From the NCBI GenBank assembly GCA_965247395.1, contig OZ252012.1, forward strand, positions 682,001 to 746,000: a stretch of DNA of 64,000 nt, in the 5' to 3' direction. The translations under genes were made by a program, and so were the position numbers. Source of the DNA: CAYRJD01 sp965247395. Lineage in GTDB: Bacteria > Actinomycetota > Acidimicrobiia > Acidimicrobiales > Poriferisodalaceae. Within the stretch, counting starts at the first letter, position 1; each line of letters begins with the position of its first letter. Below the pieces are notes generated by a model that saw only the letters and a program-made list of their open reading frames with translations, was not told the DNA's origin and did no database searches. Shown piece after piece: positions 34,086 through 42,690 of the stretch.

Positions 34086-35673
34086 TGCTGGCTCCGCTTG
34101 CACCTTTGCTAGCCCCGTTTGCGCCTTTGCTAGCTCCGTTTGCGCCTTTGCTAGCTCCGCTTGCGCGGTTACCAGCCGATCTTGAACCCGCTAGGCGAGC
34201 GACCTCAGATGCGAAATCGTCGCCTCTTTCTCGGTAGCTGCTGTACCAATCGAACGATGCGCAAGCCGGCGACAGCACAACGGCCGTCTCGGTTGCTGTG
34301 CTTGTTTGATCTGCGGCTAGATCGGTCGCCAGTGCGGCAGCTTGTTCCACTGCGTTTCGCATGCTGGTCGCTTGCTCAACTCGGCAATCCCCCTCAAAGA
34401 TGTCTGAGATTTCTTGAGCAGACTCGCCTATCGCTACAACGGCTAATAAGCGCGGAGCTAGTACTTGTAGCGGTTTCAAACTTAAACCCTTGTTACGACC
34501 GCCTGCTATTAGTACCGCATTTTCAAACCCAGCCAGACCAGCTAGTACCGCCTGTGGGGTGGTGGCCTTGCTGTCGTCGTAAAAGGTCACGTGGCCCACG
34601 GCACCGACCAGTTGCAGGCGGTGTGGTAGGCCTTCAAACTCAGCCAGTTCAGCGGTTACGGCCGCATCGGTTGCTCCCATCTCTAGTGCAATAGCGGTTG
34701 CTGCTGCGGCATTTGAGATGTCGTGTGGCCGCTTAAGTGCCATGTCTGCAACCGGAATAATCACGCGGCCAAAAGCACAGAGATGATCATCGATAACCGC
34801 AACGTCACCGGAACCGAGACAATCTGCGGGTGCAAATGTGATGGCTTGAGCATCACCCGCGACGTGCTTTGCTATCGCATTGCTTGCCCGCTTGCTTTCC
34901 ACCATGTCCTCCACCCCACCTTCCACCATGCTTTCCACCATGCTTTCCACCACGTCCTCCACCATGCTTTCCACCACGTCCTCCACCGTGCCGGGGTGTG
35001 GGTAAATCGCAACGGGTGTTGCGTTGCGCCAGATGCGTGCCTTGGCCTCCTCATAAGCCGACATGTCGCCATGCCAGTCAAGATGATCAGGAGCCAGGTT
35101 CAGCCAAGCGCCGACTTGTGGTGCAAACTCTTGCGTCGTCGCTAACCGAAATGATGACGCCTCAACTACGAACATGTCCGCATTGGGGTGGCGATCGATC
35201 GCCGCGACCAGTGGAACCTCGGTGTTGCCAGCGGCCACCGCATCAATACCACTACGAACAAGCATGGCCGTGCTCAGCTCGGTCACCGTTGTCTTGCCAT
35301 TGGTGCCCGTGATTGCTGCTAGGGGTCGATCATCCCAACGAGCCGCTAGATCAAGGTCACCCAGGATCGGGCGACTCAGTTCTTGAGCCGACCGATAGAT
35401 GAAGTGATGAGCTGGCACGCCCGGACTCGGTGCCACAGCGTCGGCACTAGCAACAAGTTCTCGAAGCTCGTCTTGCGTTGGGGCTGTCTTGATGAGAATG
35501 CCTGCGTGTTGCGGCTCATCCAGCCGTTGCGCATCGTCAGCCAGTAACACCGTGTGACCGCGCGCAACCAAAGCGTCTGTGATGGCTCGCCCAGTAGTAG
35601 CCATCCCAAAAACCAGCACCTTCTCTGGCAATGGCTCCGGCACAGACACACTCACAAGCGCTGAACCGGTCAC
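34078..35673 (-). CDS. murD: UDP-MurNAc-L-Ala:D-Glu ligase MurD with repeat insertions
   Basis: Adds D-Glu to the stem peptide. AITGTNGKTTVTEL binds ATP; NLAPDHLDWHGDMSAYEEAKARI, FYDDSKATTPQAVLAGL and IAGGRNKGLSL are MurD blocks. Two low-complexity regions are repeat-built: VEDVVESMVEDVVESMVESM at about residue 235 (eight 12-bp units) and a C-terminal GASKGANGASKGANGASKGA tail (21-bp units). 531 residues against about 450 usual. GTG start overlapping mraY by 4 bases. Confidence 0.97.
   Translation of the reverse strand: MTGSALVSVSVPEPLPEKVLVFGMATTGRAITDALVARGHTVLLADDAQRLDEPQHAGILIKTAPTQDELRELVASADAVAPSPGVPAHHFIYRSAQELSRPILGDLDLAARWDDRPLAAITGTNGKTTVTELSTAMLVRSGIDAVAAGNTEVPLVAAIDRHPNADMFVVEASSFRLATTQEFAPQVGAWLNLAPDHLDWHGDMSAYEEAKARIWRNATPVAIYPHPGTVEDVVESMVEDVVESMVESMVEGGVEDMVESKRASNAIAKHVAGDAQAITFAPADCLGSGDVAVIDDHLCAFGRVIIPVADMALKRPHDISNAAAATAIALEMGATDAAVTAELAEFEGLPHRLQLVGAVGHVTFYDDSKATTPQAVLAGLAGFENAVLIAGGRNKGLSLKPLQVLAPRLLAVVAIGESAQEISDIFEGDCRVEQATSMRNAVEQAAALATDLAADQTSTATETAVVLSPACASFDWYSSYRERGDDFASEVARLAGSRSAGNRASGASKGANGASKGANGASKGASGASNA
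34091..34170. repeat. 21-bp tandem units at the murD C-terminus
   Basis: Units start at 34091, 34112, 34133 and 34154 (gctccgtttgcgcctttgct(a) and close variants). They encode the heptapeptide GASKGAN repeated at the end of MurD, just before the ftsW start. Confidence 0.9.
34897..34992. repeat. eight 12-bp tandem units inside murD
   Basis: Eight contiguous 12-mers (ttccaccatgct, ttccaccacgtc, ctccaccatgct and variants) from 34897. On the minus strand they encode alternating VEDV/VESM tetrapeptides in MurD. Several units are identical, suggesting recent expansion. Confidence 0.95.
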
Positions 35674-36722
35674 ACCGACCCTGACGGGATTTCAATGATG
35701 TTAAGGCTCAGATAGTCCGCGTAGTAGACCGCCAAAGCCACCGCTACTAGCAATCCGTTAACAACCCACAGGCGGATCAAGACGGTCGTCTCAGGCCAGC
35801 CAGCCAGCTCAAAGTGGTGATGAATAGGAGCCATACGGAAAATCCGACGGCCAAATAACCGGAAAGAACCAACCTGCATGATCACCGACATGGTCTCGAT
35901 GACGTAGAGGCCACCAATGATCGGTAGCAGCAGATCAACGTGCAACAACAGGCCGAACCCGGCCAAGGCAGTGCCGATGGCAAGCGATCCTGTATCGCCC
36001 ATAAATATTCGCGCGGGTGGTGCGTTCCACCACAAAAACCCAGCGCATGCCCCAGCAAGAGCGGCGGCGGTAACCGCAAGATCTAACGGATGGTTCACGT
36101 CATAGATTCCCGGATGGCGAAACGCCCAGTAGCCGACTACTACGAATGCAGCGAATGCGATTGCGGCAGCTCCGGCGGCTAACCCGTCAAGACCATCTGT
36201 GAGATTTACCGAGTTTGAGACGGCCAGCACAACCAGCACAGCCCAGATGACCCACACGCCGCGTGGCAGTTCCAGATCTATAAACCCAACGCGCGTGAAA
36301 CTTATAACGGGGGTTGACTTCACCCAGAAAGCCACCGTCAAGGCGAAGGCGATTCCAACAACCAGTAACCCAATGAACTTGGCTCGCTTGTTGAGGCCAA
36401 CACTTCGTTCGCGACTTACCTTTAGATAATCGTCGATCAGGCCAACTACGCCAGCTAACACCACCGCTGCCATCAACGTGATGCCCGTGCGAGAGAAAGC
36501 GGTGCCATCTCGCAGATGGCTCACCGCGAAGCCCGCTACCGCACCAGCCAAGATGCTTATTCCACCCATGGTCGGCGTGCCTTGTTTGATCATGTGACCT
36601 TGCGGACCGTCAAGCTGTATGGGCTGACCAATGCCGCGTTTTTGCAGCCAAGGAATCAGAAACCAGGTGCTAAGCAACGACACTGTCATGGCTACCGCGC
36701 CGGCACTAAGAAGCGCTATCAC
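35670..36722 (-). CDS. mraY: phospho-N-acetylmuramoyl-pentapeptide transferase
   Basis: Integral membrane enzyme that makes lipid I. DGPQGHMIKQGTPTMGGI, the Asp pair in GLIDDYLKV, NLTDGLDGLAAG and the HHHFELAGWPE loop are all present, with about ten hydrophobic segments. Overlaps murE by 4 bases (36719-36722), so no murF gene lies between them. Confidence 0.97.
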   Translation of the reverse strand: MIALLSAGAVAMTVSLLSTWFLIPWLQKRGIGQPIQLDGPQGHMIKQGTPTMGGISILAGAVAGFAVSHLRDGTAFSRTGITLMAAVVLAGVVGLIDDYLKVSRERSVGLNKRAKFIGLLVVGIAFALTVAFWVKSTPVISFTRVGFIDLELPRGVWVIWAVLVVLAVSNSVNLTDGLDGLAAGAAAIAFAAFVVVGYWAFRHPGIYDVNHPLDLAVTAAALAGACAGFLWWNAPPARIFMGDTGSLAIGTALAGFGLLLHVDLLLPIIGGLYVIETMSVIMQVGSFRLFGRRIFRMAPIHHHFELAGWPETTVLIRLWVVNGLLVAVALAVYYADYLSLNIIEIPSGSV

Positions 36723-38203
36723 TTACTTTCTCGCAATCTGTTAGCCAGCTTCTCAGTCGCGACCTTGGTGTCATCGAAAGGCAGTGAGCCAGCGTCATCA
36801 ATCTGAGTGGTCTCGTGGCCCTTGCCAGCTATTAGCACCACATCTCCTGGCTGAGCATTGGCAATCGCGTAATCGATCGCATCACTACGGCTAAGAATGC
36901 GTCGAATCTCAGCCATGCCACCTACGCACCCCGCCTCTATCTCAGCTGCTATGGCGGCGGGATCTTCGCTGCGCGAATTATCAGAGGTAATGACAACAAA
37001 GTCGGCCAATGCGGCTGCGGCTTGACCCATCAGCGGTCGCTTGGTGCTATCTCGGTCACCACCAGTCCCAAAGACCACCCAGAGGCGGCCCGGCGAGCTA
37101 GTAGCTACCGCCATCTCGCGTGCGCTAGTGAGAGCAGCAGCCAACGCCTCAGGCTTGTGCGCGTAATCCACCAACACGGTTATGCCCAGTGCCACCGAAC
37201 CAGGCACCGATACAGGTTGCATACGGCCCGGTACGGACTGAACGTTTTGTAGTCCCACCTCTACTTCATCTTCGTCAAGGCCTAGCGCCAAACCCGTGGC
37301 TGCAGCTGCGGCCAGGTTTTCGATATTGAAACGGCCACGTAGCTGACTCTTGAGTCGGCGCGATCGCCAGGTAAACCGTAGGCAATCGCTACTCACTTCT
37401 ACATCGCTCATGTCGTCACTGGAATACGGGTGCACGGGCATGGTGCCCTCAAGTTGGTCACGCAGACGAGCTCCCCACTCACAGCCAACGTTGATCACCG
37501 CCAGCGCACTACGGCCGTCAAACAGTCGTGCTTTGACTTGAAAATAATCTTCCATGCTCGTGTGGAAGTCGAGGTGCTCTTGGCTGAGATTGGTAAACAC
37601 ACCCGCCGCAAAAGCAATGTCCTCAACCCGCCCAAGCGCAAGCGCGTGCGATGAAACTTCAATCACCGCAAAGTGTTTGGGGGTATCCGAACTAACGGTC
37701 TTGCCGGGGCTCTCTGCAGCGATCTGAGCCAGCCAGCGATTTAGATCGGTGGATTCGGGTGTCGTGCGCGCACCATCCAAAGTACCCAATTGCTGAGATG
37801 GCCTGCCGGCTGCATTCAACATCTGAGCGATGGCATGGCAAACGGTGGTCTTGCCGGCAGTGCCGGTAACTCCTACGACATTGACACGCTGCGAAGGGTG
37901 GTGATGAGCAGCCGCCGCGCACTTGCCCAGCACTGAGCGCACATCGTCTACGACCAGCTGAGAGATATCGGCTAACTCGCCTAGTTCTTGTTGAACCAAT
38001 AGCGCTACAGCGCCGGCTTGTACCGCTTCGCCAGCGAACCTGTGCCCATCATGTTCTGCACCGACTACGCAAGCAAACATCATTCCTGGCTGACATTGCC
38101 GGCTGTCGTGGGTGATGTCGTTTACTCGAACATCGCCTCCCCGCATCGCTCCCCCGGTAAGCGTTGCTAGTTCGCTCAGCGCGATTCCGGCTGGATTAGG
38201 CAC
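36719..38203 (-). CDS. murE: UDP-MurNAc-tripeptide ligase MurE
   Basis: Adds the third stem residue. DSRQCQPGMMFACVVG, ATP loop GVTGTAGKTTV (residues 111-121), EVSSHALALGRV, DFHTSMEDYFQVKARLF (with the carbamylated lysine), VDYAHKPEALAAAL, GDRDSTKRPLMG and GKGHE are MurE hallmarks. The substrate motif reads DNSR; meso-DAP enzymes have DNPR and Lys enzymes DNPA, so the retained Arg suggests meso-DAP, with the Pro replaced. 494 residues; the ATG region overlaps ftsI's end by 8 bases. Confidence 0.95.
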   Translation of the reverse strand: MPNPAGIALSELATLTGGAMRGGDVRVNDITHDSRQCQPGMMFACVVGAEHDGHRFAGEAVQAGAVALLVQQELGELADISQLVVDDVRSVLGKCAAAAHHHPSQRVNVVGVTGTAGKTTVCHAIAQMLNAAGRPSQQLGTLDGARTTPESTDLNRWLAQIAAESPGKTVSSDTPKHFAVIEVSSHALALGRVEDIAFAAGVFTNLSQEHLDFHTSMEDYFQVKARLFDGRSALAVINVGCEWGARLRDQLEGTMPVHPYSSDDMSDVEVSSDCLRFTWRSRRLKSQLRGRFNIENLAAAAATGLALGLDEDEVEVGLQNVQSVPGRMQPVSVPGSVALGITVLVDYAHKPEALAAALTSAREMAVATSSPGRLWVVFGTGGDRDSTKRPLMGQAAAALADFVVITSDNSRSEDPAAIAAEIEAGCVGGMAEIRRILSRSDAIDYAIANAQPGDVVLIAGKGHETTQIDDAGSLPFDDTKVATEKLANRLRESK

Positions 38204-40409
38204 GGGGAGCCACCTTGAGAATGCGCATTGCCTTCTCAGCGATCTCCGAAAAAAGCGGTGCTGCTACCAGGCCTGCTATGTGCTGAGTGCGCGGTTCATC
38301 CAATAGCACTATGACGGTTAACTGCGGATCATCAGCGGGCAAGAACCCGGCGAATGCGCTCACGTAATCCGTCTCGCTGTATTGACCGTTGCTTCCAAGC
38401 TTTTGAGCGGTGCCGGTCTTGCCTGCTACTTCGTAACCAGGTACTGCCGCACGCTTGCCTGTGCCATTGCTTACTACCGCAGAAAGCATGTCAATCATCT
38501 GCTCTCCTGTGTGCTGAGACAATACGCGCACAGGTTCTGGCCTCTCAACCGGAATGAACTGACCGATGGCATCAACGGCTCCCAAGTGCAGTTGTGGAGC
38601 TACATACTCACCCCCGTTGGCTAGCACATTCATCGCTCCAGCAAGCTGCACCGCGGTTATCGACACGCCGTGACCGAACGAGATCGTTGCGTGCTGTGTT
38701 CCGAACCACTCCCGACTGGGTTCCAGAATGCCAATTGATTCACCTGGCAAGGCGGATTCGTGGCCTGGTCCGGTTAGACGCCCAAACCCAAACGCCCGCA
38801 AATAGTCGTACAGCGTTTCACTTGAAATGCGAACAGCAAGCCGGATTGCGCCGATATTTGACGACTCGGTGAGAACCTCTTCGGTTGTCAGGATCTTGTC
38901 TTCCGTACGATAAGGCTCGCGAAATACCTTGTCCGCATACTTGTATTCCCAAGTTGCATCTATCAGCTCGGTTGGAGTGGTAGCGCCTTCCTCTAGAACA
39001 GCGGCAATGGTGAAGGCTTTGCTAACCGAGCCCGGCTCGAATGAGTCCGTATAGGCCGGATTATGCGCCGGGATTGTCACCTCGCCTGATTCAAGATCGC
39101 GTTTCGCGCTGGCAACTGCCAGCAAATCCCCGCTATTGACCTCCATCAAGACAGCCGTCGCCCCGCTTGCCTGGTATTCGTCAACCGCGCTCATCAGTGC
39201 CTGCTCAACCATCCATTGGATCTCTGTGTGCAAGCTCAGCACGATGTCGTCACCAGGGTTGGGGGGCTGGAAGATCGTTGTGCGAGCCGGTAACGGAATG
39301 CCATCGCGCGAAATGGCGGCAACTCGCAAGCCGTCAGTGCCGTCAAGCTCATCAGCGAACTGCACCTCGGCACCGGCTGTGGGGTTTTGATCTATATCAA
39401 CTGCGCCAAGCACGCCACGTGCAAGCTGATCGCCGTTTGGTCGTATCCGAGCGGCCTCATAGGTAATGCCAATGCCGGGAAGATCAAGGTTTCTGATCCG
39501 TTGACCTTGGGCAGGACCTATTTGACGTGCGATATAAACAAAGTGCTTATCTGACGCTAAGCGCTGAGTAATCCGGGCCTTTTCAACATTGTCAAAGCCC
39601 AAAACGGTGGCTAGGGCCTCGGCGGTAGTAAGCGGATTTGCTACTAAGCGGGGGTCGCCGTAAATGGTTGGACGGTCATCTGAAATCGCCAACACGTTGT
39701 AGTTGCGATCGAGAATGGTGCCGCGGCTCGCCGCAATATCAAGCGCGACTACTCCCTGGTTCTCGGCGTATGAGGCGTAACGCTCACGCTCAAACACCTG
39801 TACTTGAAAGAGCCGGCCAGCCAAGACCCCCATGATCAGAAGCATCGCGACGACCATCAAGGTCAAACGCACGCCAGCGCGACCGATCCGCACGGTCGAG
39901 GCGCCAGAGGAGTGAAAACCAGACGGGTGTGAAGCGGTCCGTGGGTGCGATGGTGCATCTTGGCTTGAGCTTGTTGCTAGTTCAGAGCCTGGCTCTGAAC
40001 CGGATCGCTGACCAGGCCAAAACCCGGCAGCAGGATGCCGTTGCACCGACGATTTCCTTGAGGATCCAACGGCGATTCCAGCGATGACTCCACCTATAAC
40101 TCCACCAGGTCGTCGCCTAGGTGGGGTAATTGATGGAGCTATAGGTGGGATAGTCGCGGGAAATTCTGCTTTGTTTGATGCGTCGTTGCGTGGCTGTTCA
40201 CCGGTTGCATTGGCCGCCCAACGAGCAATCATGCTTGCCTGGCTGGCTGTGCCGCTAGGTACTGGACTAGTAGGTGCTGGGGCGGACGGGCTATCAATCC
40301 CCAAACCCCTTGAGGGGTGCCAGCCAGAGCCTGGCTCTGAGAGGTTGCCTGTCAGGTGTTCTGGTGAGCCATCTGTGCGGGCAGCCTCAAAGAATGGCTT
40401 GCTAACCAT
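38196..40409 (-). CDS. ftsI: septal transpeptidase FtsI/PBP3 with long repeat-bearing N-terminus
   Basis: Class B penicillin-binding protein crosslinking septal peptidoglycan. The active-site serine is in GSVSKAF (Ser461, SxxK), then SSN at 516-518 and KTG in AGKTGTAQ. The single TM segment is at residues 181-200. The cytoplasmic N-terminus before it is about 180 residues, far longer than usual, and Pro/Ser/Gly-rich. Residues 85-115 (ATIPPIAPSITPPRRRPGG and GVIGGVIAGIAVG) derive from a dispersed 12-bp element present in both orientations. No PASTA domains. Confidence 0.96.
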   Translation of the reverse strand: MVSKPFFEAARTDGSPEHLTGNLSEPGSGWHPSRGLGIDSPSAPAPTSPVPSGTASQASMIARWAANATGEQPRNDASNKAEFPATIPPIAPSITPPRRRPGGVIGGVIAGIAVGSSRKSSVQRHPAAGFWPGQRSGSEPGSELATSSSQDAPSHPRTASHPSGFHSSGASTVRIGRAGVRLTLMVVAMLLIMGVLAGRLFQVQVFERERYASYAENQGVVALDIAASRGTILDRNYNVLAISDDRPTIYGDPRLVANPLTTAEALATVLGFDNVEKARITQRLASDKHFVYIARQIGPAQGQRIRNLDLPGIGITYEAARIRPNGDQLARGVLGAVDIDQNPTAGAEVQFADELDGTDGLRVAAISRDGIPLPARTTIFQPPNPGDDIVLSLHTEIQWMVEQALMSAVDEYQASGATAVLMEVNSGDLLAVASAKRDLESGEVTIPAHNPAYTDSFEPGSVSKAFTIAAVLEEGATTPTELIDATWEYKYADKVFREPYRTEDKILTTEEVLTESSNIGAIRLAVRISSETLYDYLRAFGFGRLTGPGHESALPGESIGILEPSREWFGTQHATISFGHGVSITAVQLAGAMNVLANGGEYVAPQLHLGAVDAIGQFIPVERPEPVRVLSQHTGEQMIDMLSAVVSNGTGKRAAVPGYEVAGKTGTAQKLGSNGQYSETDYVSAFAGFLPADDPQLTVIVLLDEPRTQHIAGLVAAPLFSEIAEKAMRILKVAPRA
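40071..40167. repeat. 48-bp element (copy 3) plus inverted partner in ftsI
   Basis: Plus-strand units at 40120-40167 are ggtggggtaatt, gatggagctata, ggtgggatagtc and gcgggaaattct, the same order as in hisB and at 24453. Bases 40071-40107 hold the reverse complement of the last three units (ggtggagttata, ggtggagtcatc, gctggaatcgcc). The two halves form a near-palindrome with 21 of 27 positions pairing between 40081-40107 and 40131-40157 and further pairing inside. Confidence 0.8.
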
Positions 40410-40417
40410 GGTCTTGG

Positions 40418-40909
40418 TTAATGGTTGAGTGCTCTAGTGGAGGCACTCAAGAGTTCTTTAAGCGACAACCAATCCGTTCCAATGCGCGCGTCGACCAGCT
40501 CAATGGTGTGGCTTGCGCTCAAAATATGTTCGGGGCTTATCACCAGACTCACCGGGTTTTCAGCGGCTACTAGTCCCAGGGCACCTTCGGCTAACACTTC
40601 AAGTTTTGCGGGAGATTCGGCATTCTTGAGCTCAACTTGAAGGTCAATCAACGCCTCGCGCTCTGAGTCCACAGCAGTCTCTAGCTCGACTAGCTGGTAT
40701 TGCCCGGCGGCCAGCCTCGTATGAAAGGCAGCCAGAATCAGCAGCACCGCCAAAACCGCGCAAGCCAGCACAACGGACACAGCCACGAACCGCAGGCCGA
40801 AGCTGCGTCTTTGAGCGGATCTTCGCGCGCCTGCGGCTGCTGATGCACGCTGAGACCGCTTCTTTGGGACGGTGGTCGTTGTTTCCCAAGCAACCGTTAC
40901 AGCGCTCAC
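40418..40909 (-). CDS. ftsL: FtsL-like divisome protein
   Basis: 163 residues, N-terminal basic cytoplasmic tail, one TM segment (FVAVSVVLACAVLAVLLILAAF), then a coiled-coil-like periplasmic stretch (YQLVELETAVDSEREALIDLQVELKNAESPAKLEVLA), the architecture of FtsL/DivIC proteins. The ending LGLVAAENPVSLVISPE is typical of the family's post-coil region. Placed between rsmH and ftsI as in most dcw clusters. GTG start. Confidence 0.85.
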   Translation of the reverse strand: MSAVTVAWETTTTVPKKRSQRASAAAGARRSAQRRSFGLRFVAVSVVLACAVLAVLLILAAFHTRLAAGQYQLVELETAVDSEREALIDLQVELKNAESPAKLEVLAEGALGLVAAENPVSLVISPEHILSASHTIELVDARIGTDWLSLKELLSASTRALNH

Positions 40910-40966
40910 GAGACTTCTAACGAACCTTCAGCTTGACGATGAGGATTAGTACTTGCTGACGTGTTG

Positions 40967-41968
40967 CTAGCTAGCTGAGCTAGCCGACACAACAAGACGC
41001 TCGGCCACTCGCATCTTGGCGGCGGACGCGCGCGGGTTGCGCTCAATCTCAGCATGAGAAGGCAAAATTGGCCGTCGCGGTATCAAACGCACCGAAGGCT
41101 CAGCACCACAGATGCATGGCAACGCAGTCGGGCATTCGCATATGCCGTCGGCCGACTTTTTAAAGATGAGTTTCACTATTCGATCCTCCCCGGAGTGATA
41201 AGTGATGGTTACGACTCGCCCTTGGGGGGCTAGGCGTTCTAAGACCGCTGTAAGCGCGGGTTCGATCAACGACAGCTCGTCGTTGACCTCGATCCTTAAG
41301 GCAGCAAAGGTGCGCATGGCCGGATGTCTCCGACCGCGACGTGCCTTAGCTGGCACAGCCGACCGCACCACATCTGCTAGCTCAGTCGTAGTAGTGATTG
41401 GTCGCCTAGCGATGATCCTTTTTGCGATTTGCCTGGCATAAGGCACATTGGCGTTTTGCCGCAGAATTTCGGTCAACTCATTGACATCTATGTGATTCAC
41501 GATGTCGTGAGCCCGAAACTCTTGACCCGTGTCCATGCGCATGTCGAGAGGTGCTTCGTACCTATATGAGAAGCCGCGCTCAGCGGTATCAAGCTGGTGG
41601 CTGCTGACGCCGAAATCAAACAGGGCGCCACTCAGTGGCTTGACGACTGTCGTGCTGGAGTCGCTACCGCAGACCTCGTCAAGGACCTCGCCCATATCTG
41701 CGAAGCTGCCATGACGGATTTCGACGCGATCACCAAATGCGGCTAAACGCTGAGTAGCTACTTCTACCGCGGTCGGATCACGGTCAATGCCAAGCAACTG
41801 GCGTTCCGGGTCCGCTAGAAGCAAGGCTTCCGCGTGGCCACCGCCACCTACGGTCGCATCAACTACCAAACCACCTTTGACCGGTTCAAAGGCCGCCAAA
41901 ACCTCAGCAGCCATTACAGGCTCGTGGTGATAACTCGCTGTATGCGTTGCGGCTGCATCGTTGGTCAC
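40967..41968 (-). CDS. rsmH: 16S rRNA C1402 N4-methyltransferase
   Basis: SAM methyltransferase (MraW). VDATVGGGGHAEALL binds SAM; GALFDFGVSSHQLDTAERGFSYRYEAPLDMRMD, FAALRIEVNDEL and ITYHSGEDRIVKLIFK are family blocks. 333 residues. GTG/ATG region overlaps mraZ's end by 4 bases, so the two are coupled. Confidence 0.97.
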   Translation of the reverse strand: MTNDAAATHTASYHHEPVMAAEVLAAFEPVKGGLVVDATVGGGGHAEALLLADPERQLLGIDRDPTAVEVATQRLAAFGDRVEIRHGSFADMGEVLDEVCGSDSSTTVVKPLSGALFDFGVSSHQLDTAERGFSYRYEAPLDMRMDTGQEFRAHDIVNHIDVNELTEILRQNANVPYARQIAKRIIARRPITTTTELADVVRSAVPAKARRGRRHPAMRTFAALRIEVNDELSLIEPALTAVLERLAPQGRVVTITYHSGEDRIVKLIFKKSADGICECPTALPCICGAEPSVRLIPRRPILPSHAEIERNPRASAAKMRVAERLVVSASSAS

Positions 41969-42498
41969 GGCTTGGATCCGGCCTGTGGCGCTGCCGCTTT
42001 TGCTGCAGCATCAGGCTCAACCACATCAGGTTCAACCGCTTCGGGCGACTCCAATGCCTTTTCACCGGCGGCATTGATTTGTTCCCAACGCCCGGCGTCC
42101 CAAATTTCGATCTCGTCTATGGCGCCAATAACCACGCAGTCTTTGCTTAGATGAGCGAACCGACGTAGCTCCTCCGGAATGGCAAAACGTCCCTGCTTGT
42201 CGGGCACTACACGTGCGGCACCAGCGCCAAAGGAACGTTTCGCAGCTCTTTGACTCACGCCTCCTGCGGCAGAGCGTTCTGCCATACCAGCGGCGATATC
42301 CCGAAAGCGTTTGGGGGTCAGCAGAGCCAGGCAGCCTTCGCTGCTCTTGATCAAGAAGCCCGCTAGCTCAAAAGCAGGCCGGAATCCTGCTGGGAGCACC
42401 ATTCGCCCCTTTGCGTCAAGCGAATGCTCGAACTGTCCCACGAACGGGCTGTCCTCCGAGACTCCCTCAGGCATGAAACCCGCGCCTTGTTGCCCCAT
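41965..42498 (-). CDS. mraZ: MraZ transcriptional regulator
   Basis: Double AbrB-like fold regulator that in other bacteria binds repeats upstream of its own gene and controls the dcw cluster. Both signature repeats are present: HSLDAKGRMVLPAGFR and PDKQGRFAIPEELR. Residues 1-18 precede the usual start. The C-terminal about 25 residues are Ala/Glu/Pro-rich and repeat-like (ESPEAVEPDVVEPDAAAKAAA). First gene of the long minus-strand cluster. Confidence 0.95.
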   Translation of the reverse strand: MGQQGAGFMPEGVSEDSPFVGQFEHSLDAKGRMVLPAGFRPAFELAGFLIKSSEGCLALLTPKRFRDIAAGMAERSAAGGVSQRAAKRSFGAGAARVVPDKQGRFAIPEELRRFAHLSKDCVVIGAIDEIEIWDAGRWEQINAAGEKALESPEAVEPDVVEPDAAAKAAAPQAGSKP

Positions 42499-42690
42499 AA
42501 AGAACCATAACGTGGCACTATATGCCCTACTGCCCCACTATGCAAGAGCAAAATTCGGCCATCTGGCACCTGGCTAGGCACTGACTTAGACACTGGCTTG
42601 GGCACTGACTTGGGTATCGGCTAGTTAGTTTTAAGTGAATCATCTCGTAGGTATCGCGTTGGGTACGGCCTACTGGGTAGCTTTGCGCTA
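42499..42690. promoter_or_regulatory. divergent promoter region of the dcw cluster
   Basis: 192 bases between mraZ (minus) and the 96-residue gene (plus). It must carry both promoters. It contains the 12-bp repeat array at 42565-42624. On the minus strand tggggcagtagggcatatag just before mraZ has TGGGG/TAGGG words like MraZ boxes but not at the standard 10-bp spacing, so I do not call operators. Confidence 0.5.
42565..42624. repeat. five 12-bp tandem units in the mraZ upstream region
   Basis: The units ggcacctggcta, ggcactgactta, gacactggcttg, ggcactgacttg and ggtatcggctag are contiguous at 12-bp spacing, in the divergent promoter region of the division cluster. Confidence 0.75.

Noticed and set aside
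34869..35312. Plus-strand frames with Pro/His/Cys-rich repeats opposite murD
   Set aside because: They are the complement of the 12-bp coding repeat in murD, with no homology and no start signal.
42499..42540. MraZ binding boxes before mraZ
   Set aside because: TGGGG and TAGGG words are present but not at the regular 10-bp spacing of known MraZ operators.
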